DNA of 11,930 nt from positions 1-11,930 of the forward strand of contig JAJZCU010000024.1 of assembly GCA_021828935.1 (NCBI GenBank). The letters are read 5' to 3'. The translations under genes were made by a program, and so were the position numbers. The notes below the pieces were generated by a model. It had not been told where the DNA came from and ran no database searches. It saw nothing but the letters and a program-made list of their open reading frames with translations. Positions 1 through 5,528 of this stretch are shown here, in pieces; position 1 is the stretch's first letter; each line of letters opens with the position of its first letter. The stretch is from Planctomycetota bacterium. GTDB taxonomy: Bacteria > Planctomycetota > Phycisphaerae > WQYP01.

Positions 1-466
1 CCGCGGCCATGGCGAAGCTGAGGCGTTCGGCCACTTCTCCAGCACGCTCTTCGCTATCGCGCAGCGCCTGCGCAGCGCGCCGCCGCTGGTTGCTATTCTG
101 AAAATAAATGGACAGGCCGCTGGGCGTGGGATAAGCCCGCACGGAAAACCACGAATCCAATGGCGGGTAATACTCTTCAAATTCGAGGGTGATTTGCTCG
201 GCCAGTGCGCGGCGGTACTGCGTTTCAAAGGTGGTTCCAACGGCTTGGGGGAATTCTTTCCAGACGTTTTGCCCGAGGAGTTCATGGCGGGGCCGAAAGA
301 GCAACCGCTCCGCGGCACTGTTCAGATAGGTGAAATTCCAGTGGTGGTCTAATGCGAAAAAGGCGTCAGAAATGCTTTCCAGCACCTCGGCGAGCCCCTG
401 GGCGCCGGCCAGGGGCGCTGCGGCGGGCGGCTGGGGTTGCCCGGTGGGGCCATGAGAATCAGGCAT
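1..466 (-). CDS. PAS-domain sensor protein, N-terminal part (runs off the left edge)
   Basis: An open frame reads leftward from an ATG at 466-464 to the window edge with no stop; 155 residues are visible. Residues 1-24 are a Pro/Ala-rich leader with no signal peptide or membrane segment. Residues about 27-128 look like a PAS domain: an ISDAFFALDHHWNFTYLNSA start, then AAERLL and ELLGQNVWKEFP, then a later strand WFSVRAYPTPSGLSIYFQ ending the domain. The segment QALRDSEERAGEVAERLSFAMAA is the usual linker into a second PAS domain, so this is probably a multi-PAS signalling protein. In this family the missing C-terminus is most often a histidine kinase, or a GGDEF or PP2C output, but none is visible here. 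No ligand can be named. No strong ribosome-binding site precedes the ATG, so the exact start is less sure than the reading frame. Confidence 0.8.
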   Translation of the reverse strand, partial: MPDSHGPTGQPQPPAAAPLAGAQGLAEVLESISDAFFALDHHWNFTYLNSAAERLLFRPRHELLGQNVWKEFPQAVGTTFETQYRRALAEQITLEFEEYYPPLDSWFSVRAYPTPSGLSIYFQNSNQRRRAAQALRDSEERAGEVAERLSFAMAA

Positions 467-868
467 GCGGCAGGCTCGAAAAAAGCAAGTGATGGACGAC
501 GCGGTGTTCCGCTTCAAAACCAATTTTCAACGTGCAGCAATTCGCACGCCAGGACCGGTCCGCCGCTCCATTGGGTGCATTATGCCGGAAACATTGCTGC
601 TGTCACAAGATGCGCCAACTTTTCCCGCGCATGACGTGCCCCTGGTGGCGTTGGTCGCAATCCAAGGTGCGGAAAAACGAACCCGCCGCGATAAGCGGAT
701 ACGACCGCGGCGCATGAACGTGGAACGGGCGCCGGGCCCAGGCCACGGCGCTATGGCGCGACATTGATTACGGAAAAATCCAAGGCCACGGCTAGGCGCC
801 TCCGCGGAGACGCGCCAGCGCTGGACCGGTTTAAATTATGTTGGTCATTCGCCGGGGCGCCGCGCTTA
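467..868. other. 400 bp spacer with no supported gene
   Basis: This lies between the start of the PAS gene and the end of the TlpA-like gene, both on the minus strand. Open frames here are short, overlap on opposite strands, and have Arg/Pro-rich translations with no recognisable domain, so I call none of them. It must hold the promoter of the PAS gene, but I see no convincing -35/-10 pair. A perfect palindrome (CTCCGCGGAG, about 799-808) lies downstream of the TlpA-like gene, but it has no T-tract and is not called a terminator. Confidence 0.5.
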
Positions 869-1963
869 TTAACGCTTCAACAACTGCCGCACCCGCGAAT
901 TCAGGCCCGTGGCGGCGTAGCCCACGCGAATGTGACGCACCACGCCTTTTCGATCAATAAAATAAAGGGTGGGAAGCCCCGTAATGCCCAGTTGCCGGTC
1001 CAGTGGCACGGCGCCGCCGCCCCGATTGAACCATATCTGCGGCCAGTTATCCGCGGGATGTTGTGCCAAAAATCCCCGCGCCGCGGAGGCTCGCTTGTCC
1101 ACCGACACGCCGACAATATCCAAGCCGCGATGGTGAAATTTTTTATACTCCGCGCCCAATTGCGCGAATTCTTTAATGCAATATGGGCACCATGTGGCCC
1201 ACACATCCACCAGCACCACCTTGCCTTTCAATTGGGCTGTGGACAATCGGCCGCCGGCCAGGGTCGCCCCGGACACCACCATCGGTCCATTCAACCGGGC
1301 GGCGGCGAACTGCTTGCGCCCGGCTGCGGCCAGCGCAGCGACTGCGGCGCCATGCAGTACATTAAAGGTGCGCAGCAGATCGATGCGCGCCAAGGCCTGC
1401 GTCGGTTTGATGCGCGCCAACCGGGCCACGGTTATGGCCACGGCGCGGCTGTCCGGATGGGCGGCGCCCACGCGGATCATGGCCCGCGCCACTTGCACTT
1501 GGCGCGCGGCTTGGCCGGCGTACACCAGCCATTTGGCATCCAAACAGTCCAATTGATTCAGGAGTGAGCCCCGTGCATTCCAGCGCCGCGCAGTCCGGCG
1601 CAGACGCCGCAGCCCGCGACGATCGCCGAAACGGGCTTGCAATTGCAGAAGTTGACATTTTTCAATCAGCACATGTGCCTGAGCATTTGCATCGCGGCGC
1701 GCCATGCGATTTAACAGTCGGTTCTCGCGGCCCACCAGCGGCCGAAGACGAGGAAGAATCTTCCGCAGCGCCGCGCCCCGCAAAGGATGGGCCGGGGCCA
1801 TGGCCTTAATATCCTTATTAAGTTTCTTGATCTGCCGGCGCATGTCGCCGCCGCGCGTCCGCGCGGTGCAGCAGACGTCTCCGCCGCCGACGACTAACAT
1901 GGTCAGAGCGCCGGCAACAAATCCATTGAATGCGCGATTTAAAACAGCGTGATTCGACGACAT
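869..1963 (-). CDS. TlpA/ResA-like exported thioredoxin-fold protein
   Basis: 364 residues. The C-terminal part, about 223-364, is a TlpA/ResA/AhpC-TSA-type thioredoxin domain. It has strand VVLVDVWATWCPYC with the redox pair Cys259-Pro-Tyr-Cys262, then GLDIVGVSVDK, and the cis-proline loop GITGLPTLYFIDRKG with Pro331. Proteins of this family exchange disulfides outside the cytoplasm, for example reducing apocytochrome c or other envelope thiols; the partner here is unknown. The N-terminus has a hydrophobic stretch (about residues 12-28) fitting a signal peptide or anchor, followed by CysCys at 31-32, which is not a clean lipobox. Residues 40-220 are Arg/Ala-rich and look helical, perhaps a TPR-like array, with no family I can name. 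The start is the ATG at 1963-1961, because GGAG sits 9 nt upstream; a TTG five codons earlier would fall on that site. It is divergent from the MFS gene and has no operon partner. Confidence 0.85.
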   Translation of the reverse strand: MSSNHAVLNRAFNGFVAGALTMLVVGGGDVCCTARTRGGDMRRQIKKLNKDIKAMAPAHPLRGAALRKILPRLRPLVGRENRLLNRMARRDANAQAHVLIEKCQLLQLQARFGDRRGLRRLRRTARRWNARGSLLNQLDCLDAKWLVYAGQAARQVQVARAMIRVGAAHPDSRAVAITVARLARIKPTQALARIDLLRTFNVLHGAAVAALAAAGRKQFAAARLNGPMVVSGATLAGGRLSTAQLKGKVVLVDVWATWCPYCIKEFAQLGAEYKKFHHRGLDIVGVSVDKRASAARGFLAQHPADNWPQIWFNRGGGAVPLDRQLGITGLPTLYFIDRKGVVRHIRVGYAATGLNSRVRQLLKR

Positions 1964-1972
1964 GATGCGTTT

Positions 1973-1976
1973 CTCC
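1973..1976 (-). promoter_or_regulatory. Ribosome-binding site that sets the TlpA-like start
   Basis: The minus strand reads GGAG, then 9 nt, then ATG at 1963-1961. This favours the ATG over the upstream in-frame TTG at 1978-1976, which overlaps this site. Confidence 0.65.
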
Positions 1977-2193
1977 AAAATGTCAGGCTGAAAGCATAAT
2001 TGGTTTCGCGGATAATCTCAAACGCTATTGAAATGAAGTCCGCACGCTCCCGCGAGCCCCACGGTTCGTCAAACCCGCGGCGGTCGTTGGGCCGCGCGTG
2101 GATCACGCAAAGGGTCCCCGGCCCGACGCGGGCCGATCGCGGAGGCAAACCCCGCGCCATGAGCAACCGCAGGCAAAATAAAAAACGCCCAGC

Positions 2194-2229
2194 CACAGAG
2201 GTCGCAGAGAACACAGAGAACACCCAGGA
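2194..2229. repeat. Degenerate 9-nt tandem repeat of CACAGAGAA type
   Basis: Four consecutive 9-nt units: CACAGAGGT (2194), CGCAGAGAA (2203), CACAGAGAA (2212) and a decayed CACCCAGGA (2221). CACAGAG-rich non-coding tracts of this kind occur scattered in intergenic DNA of many environmental bacteria. This one lies in the spacer upstream of the MFS gene. The periodicity is visible directly; any function is unknown. Confidence 0.5.
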
Positions 2230-2615
2230 GAATGGGCATGGACGCGCATTGGCCTGTGCGCCGGCATACCACGCGCTGCCATCGGCGGCGCGGCGCCGCG
2301 CAGGTCCGCCCGCGCAACGCACATTTGCGCGCCGGCAGGCCCTGCAACGCCGTGGAACTGTGCCGCCGCCACGCGCCCGTCGCGGCCCAATGGGCCGGCG
2401 CGGGCGGCTAACAGGTATGATGACGAGTTTGAAATTTTGGCAAACCGAACGGCTCTGGCAACCCCGCGTCGTTCGCAAACAATTAAAACCGACCCTCAAA
2501 AATTTTGCCAGGCCGGCGACCAAGTGACCAAGTTTCTGGGATCCTTGGTCGGCGCATTCACGCCCGGCGGCCCCGCGGGTATTATGCCCCCCTTGTTGCG
2601 TGCCGTCGGATTGCC

Positions 2616-3971
2616 ATGACCAGAGTGAATCATATTGTATGGGAGACGCTCACCGCGCCCCGGCGTTGGATCGAGGCCTGGTATTTAATTTATGCCGTGC
2701 TGGGGATTGTGTCGTCAGGGTTGGTGCCCGTTCTTTTGCCGCTGATGATGGCGGCGTTGTCGCCCAACGTGGCCACGGTGGGGTACGTGGTGGGGGCATA
2801 CAACATGGGGCTGGCTACGTCGCCGTTGTGGGGATATCTGGCGGATCGGTTTAACCTTTTTCGCCTGACGTTGCTTGGGGGGCTGGCCATTGAAGCGGGG
2901 TGCATCGGTGCGTTTCCCATGGGGCACGCGCTGGCGCAATGGTTCCCGCTGGCCTTGGGAATTGGCGTGGGTTCGGCGGCTGTGGCCACCTGCGCCACGT
3001 TGCTGGTCGTGGAATTTCATCCGCGCACGGAATGGACGGCGCGCATTGGCTGGCTGCAGACGTTTAACGGGGCGGGGCAGGTGGGCGGCTTGTTGCTGGC
3101 CGGGCTGTTTGCGGCGGCGGGGTTTAAGCTGGGGCTGTGGACCGGCGCAGGGCTTTTGGCCGCAGCGCTGGTGGTGGGGTTGTTCTCCGTGCCGCGCGGG
3201 AAGGCGGTGGCGGCCGCCATTAAAGCTGATCCGGACCGGCCCGATGAGCACCGCGGATTAAAACTGGATTTCACGCCCGTCGCCCGGTTCGCCCGCGTGG
3301 AATTGTTGGGTGGCGGCATCGTGCGATATTTTTACGGCGCCAACTTAAGCGCGCTGCGCAATATCCGGGTTCTATGGCCCACGCGGTTTGGCCGGTTTAT
3401 CGCATCCTGGTTCTGCATTTTTATCGGCGTGGCTGGTTTCTTCGCATATTTCCCGTTATTTTTTAGGAAAATTTTTCATCTGCCGCCCGCCACCACGTCG
3501 CTGGTGTATGCCGTGGCGGCGGGGGTTGGCGTGGCGCTGTACACGCTGGCGGGGCGATGGGTGGAGCGGTTTGGCGCGCGGAAGGTGTATTTCTGGGGGC
3601 GCCTGGCGCGGGTGGCGGGTTTTGGGCTGCTGCTGGCCATGATGTTCATGCCCGGCGGGGTTGCTGGTCGTATCACCGCGATCATTGGCTTTGGAATTGT
3701 GGTCATGTCATGGCCGGTGCTCAGCGTCACGGGTACGGATTTGGCGTCGGAGTTAAGCCCGATCGGCCAGGGCAGTGCGCAAGGCTTGAACAACCTGGCG
3801 AATGCGGCCGGCACGGTGGCGGGCACGTACATGGCCGGTTACTTGATCCATTTAACGGGGTACGTGTGCATTCCCATCATCGCGCTGGCGGGTTTGGCGC
3901 TTTCGCTGGGGGTGGATTCGCCGCTGCACCGGCATCGACCCGCGGCGGAAAAATCGCCGGCGGGTGCGTAA
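2616..3971 (+). CDS. Major facilitator superfamily (MFS) transporter, 12 TM
   Basis: 451 residues with about twelve hydrophobic segments, an inner-membrane secondary transporter. The loop after TM2 carries the MFS signature-A pattern GYLADRFNLFR (residues 73-83), and the second half carries the matching GRWVERFGARKVYFWGR (about 313-329). The cytoplasmic loop between the two six-helix bundles spans about residues 192-258 and is charged. The substrate cannot be told from sequence: I see no sugar, drug or nitrate signature, and in this broad family efflux and uptake are equally possible. The open frame extends 37 codons further upstream, but that segment is Arg-rich and lacks conserved character. 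The ATG at 2616 gives a normal MFS N-terminus just before TM1, though its ribosome-binding site is weak (GGA). The 3' end is followed at once by the first heptamer array. Confidence 0.85.
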   Translation: MTRVNHIVWETLTAPRRWIEAWYLIYAVLGIVSSGLVPVLLPLMMAALSPNVATVGYVVGAYNMGLATSPLWGYLADRFNLFRLTLLGGLAIEAGCIGAFPMGHALAQWFPLALGIGVGSAAVATCATLLVVEFHPRTEWTARIGWLQTFNGAGQVGGLLLAGLFAAAGFKLGLWTGAGLLAAALVVGLFSVPRGKAVAAAIKADPDRPDEHRGLKLDFTPVARFARVELLGGGIVRYFYGANLSALRNIRVLWPTRFGRFIASWFCIFIGVAGFFAYFPLFFRKIFHLPPATTSLVYAVAAGVGVALYTLAGRWVERFGARKVYFWGRLARVAGFGLLLAMMFMPGGVAGRITAIIGFGIVVMSWPVLSVTGTDLASELSPIGQGSAQGLNNLANAAGTVAGTYMAGYLIHLTGYVCIPIIALAGLALSLGVDSPLHRHRPAAEKSPAGA

Positions 3972-3972
3972 G

Positions 3973-4007
3973 TTGAGCAATGATCAGTGACCAATGACCA
4001 ATGAGCG
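3973..4007 (+). repeat. Heptamer repeat array 1 (ATGANCA), upstream of tatC
   Basis: Five head-to-tail 7-nt units directly after the MFS stop codon: TTGAGCA, ATGATCA, GTGACCA, ATGACCA, ATGAGCG. The consensus is ATGA(G/T/C)CA. A second array of the same unit in the same orientation lies just after tatC at 5352-5400. Heptanucleotide arrays of this kind are known as short tandemly repeated repetitive (STRR-like) sequences in cyanobacteria and occur in other phyla; assignment to that class is by resemblance only. Confidence 0.75.
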
Positions 4008-4021
4008 TCAGTCTCCGAGAA

Positions 4022-4049
4022 TCGATAGTGGGTTTTTCGTCGCTATCGA
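4022..4049. other. Hairpin in the MFS-tatC spacer
   Basis: A perfect 7-bp inverted repeat, TCGATAG (4022-4028) and CTATCGA (4043-4049). Two wobble pairs and one GC pair extend the stem to about 10 bp around a T-rich loop. There is no T-tract after it, so it is not a classical terminator on the plus strand. It is the first of three hairpins in a row. Confidence 0.45.
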
Positions 4050-4058
4050 CCCCTGAAA

Positions 4059-4082
4059 AGCCCCACCATGAATGGGGGGGCT
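4059..4082. terminator. Strong GC hairpin, possible terminator of the MFS gene
   Basis: AGCCCC (4059-4064) pairs with GGGGCT (4077-4082). After one mismatch, three inner pairs close a TGAA loop. Only a short, interrupted T-rich stretch follows (GGTGTTTGGG), so termination is plausible but not typical. It could equally be a REP-like intergenic hairpin. A third, smaller hairpin, GACAC/GTGTC, follows at 4096-4112. Confidence 0.35.
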
Positions 4083-4135
4083 GGTGTTTGGGTTGGACAC
4101 TTTTGGTGTGTCGATGATCGTTCCGAGTTGCGCTG

Positions 4136-4164
4136 CTGCCATTTTTGTTCACTTCGCGTAGACT
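4136..4164 (+). promoter_or_regulatory. Candidate sigma70-type promoter of tatC
   Basis: CTGCCA (-35, 4136-4141; 4 of 6 to TTGACA), 17 nt, then TAGACT (-10, 4159-4164). The expected transcription start, about 4171-4172, falls on the first base of the tatC ATG, so the message would be nearly leaderless. This agrees with the lack of a Shine-Dalgarno site. The layout resembles the promoter in front of the zinc-ribbon gene (7325-7354). Confidence 0.4.
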
Positions 4165-4171
4165 GCCCGCC

Positions 4172-5347
4172 ATGCCATTGAATTTTCCAAAAAAGAAACG
4201 TCAACCATTGGACCAGCCGCGGGAAACCACCGAGGCCCGCATGTCTTTTGGCGACCATCTGCAGGAGTTGCGGCATCGGCTGATCATGGCGCTGGCGGGC
4301 AGCATCTTCGGCATCTTGCTTTGTCTGTTCTATGCCGGCGATCTGGTGCGCTTCATTTTCGCCCCTTACGTGCTGGCGTTACGGGCGGCGCATTATCCGG
4401 CGAACATCATTTACATGCACCCGGCAGCGGGCGTGATTGCGGTGTTGATGACCGGGCTAAAGGTGGGGCTGCTGGTCTCCAGCCCGTGGATTATTTACCA
4501 GGCGTGGCTGTTTATTGCTGCGGGCCTTTACCCGCGCGAACGCCGGCTGGTGTACCGGTACATTGGGCCCAGCGCGTTCTTGTTTTTGGCGGGGGCGGCC
4601 TTTTTCTTCTTCATTGTGCTGCCGGTGATGCTGTGGGTGTTTCTGAACTTTAACAACACCGTTCCGGCGAGGGATTTACGGCCCAATGCATGGGAAAGCT
4701 TCGTGTATGGCCGGGAAAACAAAGCGAAACAGAATGCGGCGCAGTATCCATTGGGCAGCCGTAAAAATGTGCTGGTTATTCCCATGGTGCGCACGGACCC
4801 GAAAGGGGCGTTCACCAAGGGCGTGGCACTGTGGTACAACGTGACCGATGATTCACTGAAGATGCGCATCGGCACGCTGACGCTGACCGTGAATACCAGC
4901 CACGCCAATACGCTATTTTCCACGTTCGCCACATTGGGCGATTACATGAGCTTCGTAACATTCATGACGCTCACGTTTGCCCTGGCGTTTGAACTGCCCA
5001 TGGCCATGATGGTGTTGGCCCAAATTGGCATCATAGAAACCAGCACGTTTTTCAGATTCTGGCGGCACGCGATTTTAGCCATCGCCGTGTTGTGCGTGGT
5101 GCTGGCGCCAACACCGGATGTGTTCAGCTTTTTGGCGCTGCTGGTACCGGTGCTCTTTCTCTATGGTTTGGGACTGCTGTTGGCGTGGGTTGCCACGCGC
5201 AAGCGGCGCGCGGAACAGGCGAAGCTCGATGCCCAATACGCAGCGGATGAGGCCCACGAGGCGGCGCAACGCGCGGACGCCACGCCCGATGACACCAACG
5301 AGGATGTATCGCGACCGGAAGATGATATTGATGATGCGGAAGTGTAA
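4172..5347 (+). CDS. tatC: Sec-independent (Tat) protein translocase subunit TatC
   Basis: 391 residues, against about 250 for typical TatC. TatC is the multi-span receptor that binds twin-arginine signal peptides and recruits TatA to export folded proteins. Family marks: the N-terminal SFGDHLQELRHRL amphipathic segment (25-37) with the conserved Glu32; TM1 about 38-55; the PWIIYQAWLFIAAGLYPRERRLV region with Glu123, matching Escherichia coli Glu103; TM3 about 132-158; TM4 from about 258 with AFELPMAMM; and LAPTPDVFSF before the last helices. Between TM3 and TM4, about residues 161-252, lies an insertion of roughly 75-80 residues on the periplasmic side. A charged, Asp/Glu/Ala-rich cytoplasmic tail (about 343-391) follows the last helix. 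The start at ATG 4172 is preferred over an upstream TTG (4145), which lies before the candidate -10 element. No tatA or tatB is adjacent. Heptamer arrays flank the gene on both sides. Confidence 0.95.
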   Translation: MPLNFPKKKRQPLDQPRETTEARMSFGDHLQELRHRLIMALAGSIFGILLCLFYAGDLVRFIFAPYVLALRAAHYPANIIYMHPAAGVIAVLMTGLKVGLLVSSPWIIYQAWLFIAAGLYPRERRLVYRYIGPSAFLFLAGAAFFFFIVLPVMLWVFLNFNNTVPARDLRPNAWESFVYGRENKAKQNAAQYPLGSRKNVLVIPMVRTDPKGAFTKGVALWYNVTDDSLKMRIGTLTLTVNTSHANTLFSTFATLGDYMSFVTFMTLTFALAFELPMAMMVLAQIGIIETSTFFRFWRHAILAIAVLCVVLAPTPDVFSFLALLVPVLFLYGLGLLLAWVATRKRRAEQAKLDAQYAADEAHEAAQRADATPDDTNEDVSRPEDDIDDAEV

Positions 5348-5351
5348 TTCA

Positions 5352-5400
5352 ATGAGCAATGAGCAATGATCAATGATCAATGATCAATGAGCAGTGACCA
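5352..5400 (+). repeat. Heptamer repeat array 2 (ATGANCA), downstream of tatC
   Basis: Seven head-to-tail 7-nt units starting a few bases after the tatC stop: ATGAGCA twice, ATGATCA three times, ATGAGCA, GTGACCA. Unit, consensus and strand orientation match the array at 3973-4007. With no spacers between units, this is a microsatellite-like tandem array and not a CRISPR. Confidence 0.8.
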
Positions 5401-5459
5401 AAGGGGCGGTTGCAGCCGCCGGTGACTGCGCCGATTCAGCCGCCACGGAAGCGTTCCTG

Positions 5460-5465
5460 TATAAT
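5460..5465 (+). promoter_or_regulatory. Candidate -10 element (TATAAT) before the siroheme-decarboxylase-like gene
   Basis: A perfect TATAAT lies 63 nt before the ATG at 5529. No good -35 box is found at 16-18 nt spacing, so the call rests on the -10 element and its position only. Confidence 0.3.
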
Positions 5466-5515
5466 TGCCTTTTTCACACCCAGCACAGGCTCTCATATGG
5501 GTTGCTTTAAGCGCC

Positions 5516-5522
5516 AAGGAAG
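5516..5522 (+). promoter_or_regulatory. Strong ribosome-binding site (AAGGAAG)
   Basis: AAGGAAG lies 6 nt before ATG 5529 and 9 nt before ATG 5532. It supports one of the stacked ATGs rather than the TTG at 5526, which would be only 3 nt away. Confidence 0.7.
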
Positions 5523-5528
5523 TGTTTG

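Larger units (their letters stand above)
1964..2615. other. 650 bp divergent spacer with no supported gene
   Basis: This separates the start of the TlpA-like gene (minus) from the start of the MFS gene (plus). Two overlapping open frames on opposite strands (2000-2527 plus, 1939-2523 minus) fill most of it, but their translations are Arg/Pro/Ala-rich and match no family, as expected for GC-rich non-coding DNA. It contains the 9-nt CACAGAG-type repeat at 2194-2229 and a 6-bp hairpin (CGGCCC/GGGCCG, loop AAT) at 2383-2397. Promoters for both flanking genes must lie here, but I could not single them out. Confidence 0.5.

Noticed and set aside
465..767. Plus-strand frame of 100 codons in the left spacer
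   Set aside because: It has no domain, no ribosome-binding site, a competing frame on the other strand over the same bases, and a start overlapping the PAS gene start.
764..1567. Long plus-strand open frame (267 codons) antisense to the TlpA-like gene
   Set aside because: It mirrors a gene with a clear thioredoxin motif and ribosome-binding site. Its His/Gly/Gln-rich translation matches no family and is typical of the antisense of GC-rich coding DNA.
1939..2527. Two overlapping frames of 175-194 codons on opposite strands in the divergent spacer
   Set aside because: Both are Arg/Pro/Ala-rich without domains, run through the repeat at 2194-2229, and lack good ribosome-binding sites; the minus-strand one overlaps the TlpA start.
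5352..5400. Heptamer array considered as a CRISPR
   Set aside because: Units are 7 nt, head to tail, with no spacers and no cas genes nearby.
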